Of a stretch of 45,211 bases of DNA, positions 1 through 8,563 are shown in pieces. Positions within the stretch are counted from its first letter, which is position 1, and each line of letters opens with the position of its first letter. The stretch covers positions 1 to 45,211 of the forward strand of contig NZ_VCKW01000041.1 of NCBI RefSeq assembly GCF_005889715.1, written 5' to 3'. The DNA comes from Actinomadura soli (GTDB lineage Bacteria > Actinomycetota > Actinomycetes > Streptosporangiales > Streptosporangiaceae). A program made the translations under genes and the position numbers. Under the pieces are notes generated by a model that saw only the letters and a list, made by a program, of their open reading frames with translations, ran no database searches and was not told the DNA's origin.

Positions 1-156
1 ATGGATGTGACGATGGCCACCATGGAATGGGTTGCTTGGTACAATTCTGAAAGGCTACATTCTTACTGCGGGAACGTCCCTCCGGCCGAGTACGAGGAGA
101 CGTTCCACCGATCGCCCGCCGGCACTGGCCTGGCGATCGAGGACCAAGCGATCTAG
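1..156 (+). pseudogene. IS3-family transposase (OrfB), C-terminal remnant
   Basis: The 51 codons read in frame from base 1 to a TAG at 154-156. The peptide contains WVAWYNSERLHSYCGNVPP followed by AEYEE, the typical end of the DDE integrase domain of IS3-family OrfB proteins (WYNxxRxHxxxGxxPPxEFE). The final catalytic Glu would lie just upstream, outside the window, so the piece cannot be shown to be active. It may be the end of a complete element whose start is off the window. No terminal inverted repeat could be recognised downstream. The stop codon abuts the end of the minus-strand gene at 153-398, which suggests that the insertion cut that gene. Confidence 0.8.
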
Positions 157-398
157 CCTCCAACTTCGCCGGGGCGGTCCACCCAGCTCTCATGAAGGGC
201 TCCGGCCAGGAGAGAACGCACCTGCCGGGCTCGGGCACGTCGGGTGGGCAACTCGGTCAGCAGGCTGATCCATTCCTCGCGGTACCGGGCTCGGTCCGCA
301 GCCGGCAGCAGCGCCACCGCCACACCCGTCAACCGGCGCGGCACGCAACCCAGCCGCCGCTGCGGTACAACCTCTGGACGGGCCAATCGGGCGCACAC
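153..398 (-). CDS. hypothetical protein, probably truncated at the C-terminus
   Basis: An 81-aa frame. Its core (ALLPAADRARYREEWISLL, then TELPTRRARARQVRSLLAGA) resembles a widespread short actinobacterial protein type in which an LLPxxxRxRYxEEW motif is followed by an arginine-rich helix. No function is known for that type. The frame stops exactly where the IS3 scrap ends, so the natural C-terminus may have been lost to the insertion. The first 25 residues are less convincing and the start is uncertain. I recognise the family pattern from memory only. Confidence 0.45.
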   Translation of the reverse strand: MCARLARPEVVPQRRLGCVPRRLTGVAVALLPAADRARYREEWISLLTELPTRRARARQVRSLLAGALHESWVDRPGEVGG

Positions 399-864
399 GC
401 GCCGCCCCCGCCACCGTCTGGACGGCCGAGGCCGACCGGCTTCGCACTGTCGTGCGGCGTGCGGTCACCCGGCCCGCGTTCCGCGCCACCGCCTGGGCCC
501 GGCCAGACGAGGCCTGCGCGGGTAGTCGCCGAGCCGCGCGCTCTCTTGGACGACGTCGAGGCCGCCGCGACCGAGCCCGGCCCGGACGCCTAGGCCCTGG
601 GTGCGGGGAGTTTCGGGGCGCGGTCAAGCGCGTGCGCGGTTAGGGCCCCGGGCGTTGTGGCACCGGGGGAGTGACTGGCCGGGGCCCTGCCACAGCATGG
701 CGCATCGGAATTTCGCTTTGCGTCTCCGCGCATAAATGCACCCAGGTCGCGGCGGCCGCCGCGAGCTCCCGGCGATGGATCGCTGCGCCAAGGTTTCGCG
801 ACGCCGAGAAGTCACAACTGAACAACGTGGGGTGTGCGTCCTACAGTCCAGGAAAGGGCCTTCC
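399..864. other. 466 bp with no convincing gene
   Basis: Several overlapping frames are open because of the high GC content, but none shows a recognisable domain, a good ribosome-binding site or a consistent frame. A short plus-strand stretch at about 400-590 reads like a decayed alanine- and arginine-rich protein that changes frame. I see no promoter or terminator that I can support. Confidence 0.4.
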
Positions 865-1076
865 GTGCCCTCTGGGGATCGCCGGAACCGCGCCGCCGCG
901 GCACTGCTCGCGGTATGGGTGGCGTGCTGTCCACACTGGCCGACTACGCCGACACCGGCCCCAAGCAGGTGATGTACCCCGGGGCCCCTCGCCGACGCCC
1001 CGGGCATGACGGCCTTCCCGATCGGGTAGCTCTGCGCAAGTTTCCGCCATGTAAACGACCTCGAAAGCCAGCCTAA
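865..1076 (+). pseudogene. small membrane protein, frameshifted relative of the gene at 37972
   Basis: A GTG at 865 follows the purine-rich tract AGGAAAGGG at about 850-858. Translation gives DRRNRAAAALLAVWVA. After a one-base frame change at about 922 it continues VLSTLADYADTGPKQ. The protein encoded at 37972-38244 reads RRERAAATAFVVWVAVLS and then GYADTGPEQ, so the two share an arginine-rich start, one hydrophobic segment and the YADTGPxQ motif. Restoring the frame needs one extra base (GCG-TG to GCGGTG). After TGPKQ the similarity stops. Function is unknown; a single-span membrane peptide is likely. Confidence 0.5.
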
Positions 1077-1091
1077 GCTCAGGGCAGGGGC

Positions 1092-2570
1092 TTAGGACGG
1101 GGAGTCGGCTTCGAGGGCTGATGCGACGGCCTCGAATTCGGTCAGGGCGGCGGTGAGGTCTTCGACGATCTCGCGGGCGATGACCTCGGGGGCCGGGAGG
1201 TTGTCCATGTCCTCCAGCGACTCGTCGCGCAGCCAGGTGATGTCGAGGTTGGTCTTGTCGCGGCTGGCGAGTTCCTCGTAGGTGAACGCTTTGAAGCGCT
1301 CGGACTCCACGCGTGCCGAGCGGTCTTCGCCGGGCTTGTAACAGGCCACGAAGTCATCGAGGTGGTGGCGACGGAGTGGGTTCTGCTTGAGGGTGAAGTG
1401 CTGGTTGGTTCGCAGGTCGTAGACCCAGAGCACCTTGGTCCAGGGCTGCTCGGACGCGGGCTTCTTGTCGAAGAACAGCACATTCGCCTTGACGCCTTGG
1501 GCGTAGAAGATGCCGGTCGGCAGGCGCAGGACGGTGTGCAAGTCGAAGTCGGCCAGCAGCTTGCGGCGAAGCGTTTCACCGGCGCCGCCCTCGAACAGCA
1601 CGTTGTCCGGCAACACCACGGCGGCGCGGCCGTTGATGTCCAGGATCGTCATGATGTGCTGCAAGAAGTTCAGCTGCTTGTTGGACGTGGTGACGACGAA
1701 GTCAGGCCGTTCGATCTCCCGGTCTTCGCGTACTTCACGGCCGTCCGCGCCGACCATGGTCAGTGAGGACTTCTTGCCGAACGGCGGATTGGACAGCACC
1801 ACCGACCAACGTCGGCCCGGGTCGGCCAGCAGCGCGTCTTTGACCTCGATGAGGGAGTCTCCGTTTGCGGTACCTGCGCCGTGCAGCAACAGGTTCATCG
1901 CTGCAAGCCGCGCGGTGCCGTCCACCAGTTCGTACCCGGTGACGAAGCCGTCGCGCAGGTGGTCGCGCTCGACCGGCGTCATCGAGGACGCCGCCCTGGC
2001 GGCATGCTCGTGGGCGACGAGCAGGAAGCCGCCGGTACCGCAGGCCGGGTCGACGACGGTATCCACCACGGTCGGACGGATGACGTCCACGATGCCGACT
2101 ATCAGGTCCCGCGGCGTGAAGTACTGGCCGGCGCCGGAACCCTTGTCCGAGGCGCCCCGGGATAGGAGCTGCTCGTAGGCGTCGCCCTTGAGATCGGTGC
2201 CCGAGGCCGACCAATTCTCCTTGTCGATCAGGTCGACGATGAGCTGTTTGAGCTTGGCCGGGTCCTGTACGCGGTTCTGTGCCTTGCGGAAGATCGTGCC
2301 GAGCGTGCCGGACTCGCGTCCCAGCCCGAGCAGAATCTCGGTGTATTTCGCCTCCAGCATCACTCCGTCGGCGTCCAGCAGCCGCTGCCAGGAGTACTTC
2401 TCTGGGACGATCCGCTGTGGGTTCAGCTTCCGCGTGGCCCGTTCGTGCGCCATTTTCAGGAACAGCAGATACGTGAGCTGCTCGGTGTACTCGATGACCC
2501 CCACGCCGTCATCGCGGAGCACGTTGCAGTACGACCACAGTTTGTCCACAAGCCGTCGTGCGTCAGACAT
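1092..2570 (-). CDS. hsdM: Type I restriction-modification DNA methyltransferase subunit HsdM
   Basis: This 492-aa protein is the N6-adenine methyltransferase subunit of a type I restriction-modification system. With HsdS it methylates the recognition sequence, using S-adenosylmethionine. An HsdM N-terminal helical domain covers roughly residues 8-140. The SAM-binding motif I, DPACGTGG, is at 174-181 and the catalytic motif IV, NPPF, is at 261-264. Length is normal for the family and no break is seen. The ATG at 2570 follows GAAGAGG. It lies 31 bases after the DUF5655 gene and is the last gene of the minus-strand operon hsdR-hsdS-DUF5655-hsdM. Placing hsdM last and separating it from hsdS by another gene is not the commonest order. 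Confidence 0.95.
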   Translation of the reverse strand: MSDARRLVDKLWSYCNVLRDDGVGVIEYTEQLTYLLFLKMAHERATRKLNPQRIVPEKYSWQRLLDADGVMLEAKYTEILLGLGRESGTLGTIFRKAQNRVQDPAKLKQLIVDLIDKENWSASGTDLKGDAYEQLLSRGASDKGSGAGQYFTPRDLIVGIVDVIRPTVVDTVVDPACGTGGFLLVAHEHAARAASSMTPVERDHLRDGFVTGYELVDGTARLAAMNLLLHGAGTANGDSLIEVKDALLADPGRRWSVVLSNPPFGKKSSLTMVGADGREVREDREIERPDFVVTTSNKQLNFLQHIMTILDINGRAAVVLPDNVLFEGGAGETLRRKLLADFDLHTVLRLPTGIFYAQGVKANVLFFDKKPASEQPWTKVLWVYDLRTNQHFTLKQNPLRRHHLDDFVACYKPGEDRSARVESERFKAFTYEELASRDKTNLDITWLRDESLEDMDNLPAPEVIAREIVEDLTAALTEFEAVASALEADSPS

Positions 2571-2601
2571 CAGACCTCTTCTCGTGCCGCGTGACGGTCA
2601 A

Positions 2602-3516
2602 TCAGCTTGCCTCGTAGCTGCGCTGGACGAGGGGCAGCGCGCGCTCCAGATCTTCTGGACTCTTGATGCGAAGCTCCAGGTCACCAGTGCCGAAGTGACC
2701 GATGCTGCGGACATCGCGGCTGAAACCCGGGGCCAGCTCGATCGTGTCCGGGTCGATCTTCAGGTAGACCAACAGGTTCTTGGACAGCGGATGCACCTCG
2801 ACGCAGGCGAAGTTCTTTAGCCGGCGGAAAGCGAAGTAGTTCTTCAACACCTTCTTGGTGACGTCGTCACCGAGCGACTCGCAATACCGTTCGAGCTCTG
2901 CGTACAGGTCCCGCAGTTCCGTGGATGCCTGGTCGAGCAGTTCGGTCACGGTCTTGGCGTTCGCAGGCGATGACGAGACTTTTTGAGGTGGTGCGCCCGT
3001 CGCAGTGTCCGGCTTGGTAGAGATGACGAGCTCCAGGGCCAGCAGATCGGGTTCGAACTTCCGGTAGCGAACCAGCTCGATACTGCGGTTGATCTGGAGC
3101 ACTGCGTGTTCGTCGTAGCGCGTGAAGCCGTTGGCAACGCAGATCAGGCGAGGGTTGCTCCAATCGAGGGCCTTCGCGTCCTCGCTGCCGAGCCGCTTCA
3201 TGACCAGAAGCTCGAACTCGCCCCGGTGGTCGAGAAGCCAATCCAGGTAGAACAGGCCCTGGTTGATGACGTTCTCGTTCGTCGCGCGCTTGTACTCGAA
3301 GATCACCGGTGAGTAGTTCTCGTCGAGCCCCAGGGAGTCGATCCGTCCACCGTGCTTGGCCCCGGTGCTGTACTCGGAAGCGAGGAGGCGCGCGCCGAAG
3401 AGCGTCTCCATGTTCCGTTCGATGTCCTCTTGCAGTGACTTCTCCAGCTTGGCCGACGAACTCGTCAGCTCGGTCGCCGGCCCTCCGGAGAACCGGAACA
3501 ATTTCAGATCAGACAC
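2602..3516 (-). CDS. DUF5655 protein with PD-(D/E)xK nuclease-like domain, inside the hsd operon
   Basis: This 304-aa protein has two parts. Residues of about 20-130 carry GGRIDSLGLDE and then PVIFEYKR, which fits the D-(D/E)xK pattern of restriction-endonuclease-fold enzymes. The C-terminal 70 residues (KNFACVEVHP, DPDTIELAPGFSRDVRSIGH, GTGDLELRI) match DUF5655. I chose the GTG at 3516 because the hsdS stop codon overlaps it (GTGTCTGA, 8 bases), which implies translational coupling; an upstream start would lie inside hsdS. The family has no firmly known role. Its position between the specificity and methylase genes suggests an accessory nuclease or regulator of the restriction system; that role is inference. 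Confidence 0.85.
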   Translation of the reverse strand: MSDLKLFRFSGGPATELTSSSAKLEKSLQEDIERNMETLFGARLLASEYSTGAKHGGRIDSLGLDENYSPVIFEYKRATNENVINQGLFYLDWLLDHRGEFELLVMKRLGSEDAKALDWSNPRLICVANGFTRYDEHAVLQINRSIELVRYRKFEPDLLALELVISTKPDTATGAPPQKVSSSPANAKTVTELLDQASTELRDLYAELERYCESLGDDVTKKVLKNYFAFRRLKNFACVEVHPLSKNLLVYLKIDPDTIELAPGFSRDVRSIGHFGTGDLELRIKSPEDLERALPLVQRSYEAS

Positions 3517-4759
3517 CGGCCAACTCCCGCACCCGATCGAGATCACTACTCTTGCCGGTCAGCCGTCCCGAAAAGGCGGCGGCGAGCAGTGCGCGTCGAA
3601 GATTGAGCGTGCGCCGTTCCTGCGTCTCGACAGTCGCGAGGGTTGCCAACGCGCCGTTTTCGATTGTCGTGATCCTCTCAATCACCGAACATTGATCCTC
3701 GAGGGAGGGAACCGGGACCAGGGTCGAGGCGACGGCAGCCTGGTCGATCTTCGGCATGGAACCGGCGAGCCCCTTCGCTTTCGATCGAAGACTACGATGG
3801 GCGCGCTCGCTGCGGAGCGCTGCAACGAGGAAACGGCTGTCGATGACTTGCTCATTGGCCCGTAGGCGAATAAGAAGATCAGGAAAAATAGCCCATTCTG
3901 GCTGACCCTCGAATCGGGCTGCTGTGCCGACAAGCTCCGGTGTGTTTGCGCGTTGCACGAAGATGTCGCCCGGCTCAAGCCAGAGACCGCGCGCTTGTTG
4001 GGCGGGCGTAACGGTCTGCTTCGTGAATTCCTCCTCAAACCTGTTCCGCGTGACTGCTGTGAGCGTCACAGTGCGGAGTCCGGACTCATTACCCTGCGCA
4101 GCTCGATCGGATCGACCGTTCCTCATGGGTTCACGAAGCAGCGTTCCTATCGGCCTCAATGGCCAACCGCGCTGCCAGACCGTGGTGTCGGCTAGTGCAG
4201 TGCTCCACGCGGTGACTCTCCGCTTCGCCGTTGCCAGAGATGCGCTGGCGGCGTCGAGGCGCGAGAAGTGGTCTTCGAGGGCTTCGACGATCTGGCGCTG
4301 CTCAAGCAGGGGAGGTACATCTGGAAGCGGTATCCGGCGCACATCAGCTACGTTGAGATGCAGTACAGTTGAGCCTGAGGCAGTAGATTTAATCCAGGCT
4401 TGTGAGGCCGGCGCCATCAACGCATATTTTAGAAATCGGCAGTCTATCCGAGATGTGTCCAGTTGCATGAGAACGGTTCTCTGTCCAAGGCAGACCTTTG
4501 CGCCGGAAGGAACCTCTCCAACCTCCCCCATAGGCGCCTCGCGAGAAAAGATCAAATCGCCGGATTTTGGAACAGCACGCCTGGTCCAGGCGTTGAATGT
4601 CTCCTCGGATACTGGCTTTGCCCTATCGAGTGAGATGCGACCGTTTCGAACGGCCCTTGTCCCGATTGAGTAAGCAAAAGCGTGATCGGAGGCCGGGGCG
4701 GTCTTGTGCTCACAATCGATCACCTTTGCAAAATCGCCGAGCCTGTGCCTATTGATCAC
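3509..4759 (-). CDS. hsdS: Type I restriction-modification specificity subunit HsdS
   Basis: A 416-aa protein with the two-halved architecture of type I specificity subunits. A first target-recognition domain covers about residues 1-150. A central conserved helix follows (LPDVPPLLEQRQIVEALEDH, then FSRLDAA). A second target-recognition domain lies at about 190-350, and the C-terminal conserved repeat (VPVPSLEDQCSVIERI, RRALLAAAFSGRLTG) closes the protein. It selects the bipartite DNA target for HsdM and HsdR. Its ATG overlaps the hsdR stop (ATGA) and its stop overlaps the GTG of the next gene. Local GC content is visibly lower than in hsdR and hsdM, as expected for a fast-evolving, exchanged specificity gene. 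The target sequence cannot be predicted. Confidence 0.93.
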   Translation of the reverse strand: MINRHRLGDFAKVIDCEHKTAPASDHAFAYSIGTRAVRNGRISLDRAKPVSEETFNAWTRRAVPKSGDLIFSREAPMGEVGEVPSGAKVCLGQRTVLMQLDTSRIDCRFLKYALMAPASQAWIKSTASGSTVLHLNVADVRRIPLPDVPPLLEQRQIVEALEDHFSRLDAASASLATAKRRVTAWSTALADTTVWQRGWPLRPIGTLLREPMRNGRSDRAAQGNESGLRTVTLTAVTRNRFEEEFTKQTVTPAQQARGLWLEPGDIFVQRANTPELVGTAARFEGQPEWAIFPDLLIRLRANEQVIDSRFLVAALRSERAHRSLRSKAKGLAGSMPKIDQAAVASTLVPVPSLEDQCSVIERITTIENGALATLATVETQERRTLNLRRALLAAAFSGRLTGKSSDLDRVRELAGV

Positions 4760-7521
4760 GCAGTGAGCTCCGTGTTCAGCGTTTCGATCAGTTCTTCGGT
4801 GCGGTCGCCGAGGTCGCGGAGGGCGCCTTCGATGCCGCCCCGTTTGGTGAAGGGGGCCTCGTCCAGATCCTCGGCCGTGATGCCTGCCGATGACGCGATG
4901 ACCTCAACCATCTGGTCCAGCCACCATCTCTCCACCTCGCTGAAAACGACGCCCGCTTGGGCCTGCTGGGCCAGCCAGGTCGCGTACCTGTCGCGGACGC
5001 GGTCGGCGTACGGAACCAGCTCGCCGTCGACCTCGACCGTATAGCGCAGCAGTGACACCAGATCGGTAAGTGTGCGCCGTCCCCGGCTGGGACCGGGGCG
5101 GTGGGGCGTGCCCAGAGCGACGTATGCGTTCCAGATGACGTCGGGCGTCCAATTATAGGGCGGCCTGGCGATGCGGTCGGCGAGCTCCTGAATGTCGCCG
5201 AACGAGACCTTTCCTTCCCCCGCCTGGTAGATCAGCTGGATGGCGGTGATCTCGTCGCGGTGCTCGCGCAGGTATTCCTTCCAGGACTCCACGACCGTGC
5301 GGGCGCGAGTGGTGTCGACGACGCCGTGCGCGTCCAGTAGGACGTCGCGGCTGACCTCGTCGATGGTGCGGTCGTGGGTGCGGCGCAGTTCCAGGATCCG
5401 GTTGCGCAGCTCGGGATTGGCGGCTAGCGGCTCGATGGCGGCATCCAGCAGGTCCTGGACGGCGGCGGCCGGGTCGGAGGCGCCCGCAGTGGCGGCTGCC
5501 TGGGTGTCGGGGTCGACGGCCTTCACCAGTTCACGGATCAACTCGCCCACGGACGCGCCGGCCACCTGGTCGAGTTCCGTCCGCTCGTCGGGGGTGAGCT
5601 GCAACTCCAGCGCGGCCAGCCGGGACGCGAGCGTGGCGGTCTCATCCTCGGTGATGGTGAGCGCGGCAGTCTTGTCGAGCAGTTGCTTGAGCGAGGCGCC
5701 CTTGATGCGGTTGAGCGGCGGTTCCACAAAGCCGTGTTCGGTGACGCCGACCGCGTCCACCAGCACGAACCGGGTCTTGGTAGCGGCGTCCGGGGTGACG
5801 GCCTGGAAGTCCGCACCGTCGATCGTACGGGAGCCGCGTCCCTTCATCTGCTCGAAGTACTGCGCGGAGCGGACGTCCCGCATGAAGAACACGCACTCCA
5901 ACGGCTTGACGTCCGTCCCAGTGGCGATCATGTCGACGGTCACGGCGATGCGCAGCGCGGGGGAGGTGCGGAACGTCTGGAGCTGCCCCTTGTGGTCTCG
6001 CACCGTGTAAGTGATCTTGGCGGCGAAGTCGTTGCCCTTGCCGAAGACCTCGCGGACGGTGGTGACGATCTCCTCGGCGTGCGCGTCGTCCTTGGCGAAG
6101 ATCAGGGTCTTGGGGACGGTGGTGCGGCCGGGGAAGATCTCGGTGAACAGCCGGTCGCGGAAGGTCTCCAGCACCAGCCGGATCTGGTTGGTGGCGGTCA
6201 CGTCCCGGTCGAGTTGCCTGGCCGTGTACTCGAGGTCCTCGTCCAGTTCCTCCAGGCGTTGAACGCGGGTGCGCCGGTCGACCTTGGGCACGATCGTCCC
6301 GGCCTCGATCTTGCTGCCCTGGGCGGTGATCTCCGTCCGGATGCGGTATACGTCAAAGTCGACGTTGACGCGGTCGGCCACCGCCTGCGGGTAGGTGTAC
6401 TCGCTGACCAGGTTCTGGCGGAAGAACCCGAAGGTCTGCCTGCCTGGCGTGGCGGTCAGCCCCACGATGTGCGCGTCGAAGTACTCCAGCACCGCCCGCC
6501 ACACGCCGTAAATACTGCGGTGTGCCTCGTCCACGATCACCAGGTCGAACGTCTCGGGCGGGAGCGCCGCGCTGTAGGCGACCGAGACCGGGGCCTGCGG
6601 TATGTAGCCGTCCAGGCTGGGGTCGTCGACGGGTGGGACGTCCTCGCCGCGCAACGCCAGGTGGACCCGCTGGATGGTGGAGATCGCGACCTTGGTGGAG
6701 CCAAGCATCCCGGCGGCGGTCAGCTTGTCGACGTTGTACAGCTCGGTGAACCGGCGGCCGTCGCCTGGGGTGCGGTAGTTCTGGAACTCCGCCTGCGCCT
6801 GGTCGGCCAGGTTGTTCCGGTCGACCAGGAACAGGATCCGGTTGAAGCCGCCGAATTCGAGCAATCGGTAGGCCAGCGTCACCGCCGCGTAGGTCTTTCC
6901 GGCGCCGGTGGCCATCTGCACCAGGCTCCGGTCGAAACGCTGCTCGGCCAGGCTGCGTTCGATTCCGCTGATCGCTGCTACCTGCGCGCCGCGAAGAGGT
7001 CGTTCGTCCATTGACGGCAGGTGGCGGACCTTGGCCCGCCAGCTCGGGCGGTCCGGGGCCGCTTCAGCGGCGCGTAGCAGGCGGGCCAGCGTCTCCGGCC
7101 GGGGGACGTTGAAGATCCGCCGCGCCCGCGGCTCGGGGTCGAAGCCATTGGTGAAGTGGGTCTCCGAGCCGCTCGCCTCGAAGACGAACGGTAGCTGTCC
7201 GTCCACGGTCAGCGCTTTCAGCCGCACTTCAGGCGGGAGTCCATCGGCGTACTGAGCCGACTGCCATTCCACGCCCGACAGCGTCGTCCCCTCGGGCTTG
7301 GCCTCGATGACACCGACCGCTCGCTTGTCCACATACAGCAGGTAGTCGGCACGGCCGTGCCCCTTGGCCATCACGACCTCGCGGACCGCGACGCCCAGTC
7401 CGGCGAAAAGGTTCAGATTTCTGCGGTCCTGAACCACCCAGCCCGCATCGGCCAATTGGCTGTCGATGATCGTGCGCGCGCGAGCCTCCGCCGCCAGGCG
7501 CTGCTCTTCGTCTCTCACCAT
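4756..7521 (-). CDS. hsdR: Type I restriction enzyme endonuclease/translocase subunit HsdR
   Basis: A 921-aa restriction and translocation subunit. The N-terminal nuclease domain shows D59 in GRADYLLY and E73-x-K75 in VIEAKPEG, the PD-(D/E)xK pattern. The SF2 helicase motor has Walker A TGAGKT at 205-210 and the DEAH box at 331-334 (VIVDEAHRSIYG). Helicase C-terminal motifs follow, such as MKGRGSRT. A C-terminal helical region probably docks to HsdM and HsdS. It is the first gene of the operon. The ATG at 7521 is preceded by AT-richer DNA at 7522-7570 that probably holds the promoter, though no clear -35/-10 pair stands out. Length is typical and no lesion is visible, so the system looks functional. 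Confidence 0.95.
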   Translation of the reverse strand: MVRDEEQRLAAEARARTIIDSQLADAGWVVQDRRNLNLFAGLGVAVREVVMAKGHGRADYLLYVDKRAVGVIEAKPEGTTLSGVEWQSAQYADGLPPEVRLKALTVDGQLPFVFEASGSETHFTNGFDPEPRARRIFNVPRPETLARLLRAAEAAPDRPSWRAKVRHLPSMDERPLRGAQVAAISGIERSLAEQRFDRSLVQMATGAGKTYAAVTLAYRLLEFGGFNRILFLVDRNNLADQAQAEFQNYRTPGDGRRFTELYNVDKLTAAGMLGSTKVAISTIQRVHLALRGEDVPPVDDPSLDGYIPQAPVSVAYSAALPPETFDLVIVDEAHRSIYGVWRAVLEYFDAHIVGLTATPGRQTFGFFRQNLVSEYTYPQAVADRVNVDFDVYRIRTEITAQGSKIEAGTIVPKVDRRTRVQRLEELDEDLEYTARQLDRDVTATNQIRLVLETFRDRLFTEIFPGRTTVPKTLIFAKDDAHAEEIVTTVREVFGKGNDFAAKITYTVRDHKGQLQTFRTSPALRIAVTVDMIATGTDVKPLECVFFMRDVRSAQYFEQMKGRGSRTIDGADFQAVTPDAATKTRFVLVDAVGVTEHGFVEPPLNRIKGASLKQLLDKTAALTITEDETATLASRLAALELQLTPDERTELDQVAGASVGELIRELVKAVDPDTQAAATAGASDPAAAVQDLLDAAIEPLAANPELRNRILELRRTHDRTIDEVSRDVLLDAHGVVDTTRARTVVESWKEYLREHRDEITAIQLIYQAGEGKVSFGDIQELADRIARPPYNWTPDVIWNAYVALGTPHRPGPSRGRRTLTDLVSLLRYTVEVDGELVPYADRVRDRYATWLAQQAQAGVVFSEVERWWLDQMVEVIASSAGITAEDLDEAPFTKRGGIEGALRDLGDRTEELIETLNTELTA

Positions 7522-7726
7522 GGGCTGTTAACGCTAACGTGCCGCTCTGTAAGAGATCAGTACATAGTTGATTGTCGTCCATATTGGGCCAGGTGGTACT
7601 CCTTGTCAGGGTCGCCACGGGCCAAGGCGAGTTGTATGAGGCTGTCGACCCGTCTCGTCCGGCTCGTTGAGGCTCTGCGCCGCCGGGACCTCGCTGGCGG
7701 TACGTCCGCCCCCGCGCAGCCAGGGC

Positions 7727-7831
7727 GTGTTCGAGCTGCTGGCCGGGCACCGCCGCTACGTAGCCGCCCGCCAGGCCGGGTGTGACCGGGTGCCGGTCAC
7801 TGTCCGGTACGGGGCGGATACCTTCCACTGA
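7727..7831 (+). pseudogene. ParB-like nuclease domain fragment
   Basis: The 34 codons GVFELLAGHRRYVAARQAGC and then DRVPVTVRYG match the core of the ParB/Srx N-terminal domain (ELxxGxRRxxAAxxxGxxxVPVxV). Upstream the frame loses similarity and downstream it stops at 7829. Only the box around the GHRR motif survives, so this is either a scrap of a plasmid partition or ParB-like nuclease gene, or the end of a gene whose start has been rearranged. It sits 200 bp from the hsdR start, on the opposite strand. Confidence 0.5.
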
Positions 7832-8563
7832 CCTGCCCGCCGTGTGGCGCGGTCCTCGCCGCGCAGGCGGGCGTACTGGCTCGGCGTCGTCACCAGCCGC
7901 CCGGACGCAGTCCGCACATCCCAACGCCGGGTCCGCGGCAGGTCCTCGTTCACCGACTGCGGTTCACAACGTCGTTCCGACAACCTCAGCTGCTCGGCTA
8001 CGTACTCCACAGCGCCCTCGGCACGTCCGCGCTCTCGGTACTTCGCCGCGCGTTCGAGGGCCAGGACCTCGCGGCGGTGTCGATCGGGCAGGTTCGAGCG
8101 GTGCTGGGCGGGCGCGGTTCGATCGCGGTAAGCGGCTACTCGGGCTGCTCTGGCCGTGGCGGACGACGGGCCGGTCCGCGCGGTGGGCGGCGCCGAGGCG
8201 GACCGTACTGCGAAGCGGGCGACCGGACCGACGATGCGGTCCGGCCCGGGTCCTCCTCGGGTGCGGGCGGTACGGAGCCTGCCGGCCCGCGGACCGGCAG
8301 AGGACTGTCCCGGTCCGGTCCGGCGCAGATCGGGAGGCCCGTCCTGGTGCAGCTCGCCGCCGGGAGAGGCCGGTCCTCTTCGTCCGCCCGGTACGAGGCG
8401 GCGCTGAGTGAAGCGGTCCGGTCCCTGCGGCTCGAACGGGTCGGCTGACGCGACATCGCTTCCGCGTGCCAGTTCCGCATTAGCGAAGCGCGATCCCGGT
8501 TGTGACGTTGTCTGCGAGCGGCGCAGAAATCGACTCCGCTCAAGAGCCATCCCCTGAGTAGCC
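7832..8563. other. 732 bp of GC-rich DNA without a clear gene
   Basis: Both strands are open here because of extreme GC content. On the minus strand, about 8150-7840, a frame reads HRREVLALERAAKYRERGRA and further on LVTTPSQYARLRGED, with the amino-acid balance of a real helical protein but no start codon with a ribosome-binding site. On the plus strand another frame at 7920-8130 looks equally plausible, so neither is called. From 8150 to 8440 the DNA is low-complexity (CGG/CCG-rich). The last 100 bp are less GC-rich and could contain the promoter for the PIN-like gene. Confidence 0.35.

Noticed and set aside
5683..7014. 443-codon plus-strand open frame opposite hsdR.
   Set aside because: It is antisense to a well-conserved gene, has no family motif, and is expected by chance in such GC-rich DNA.
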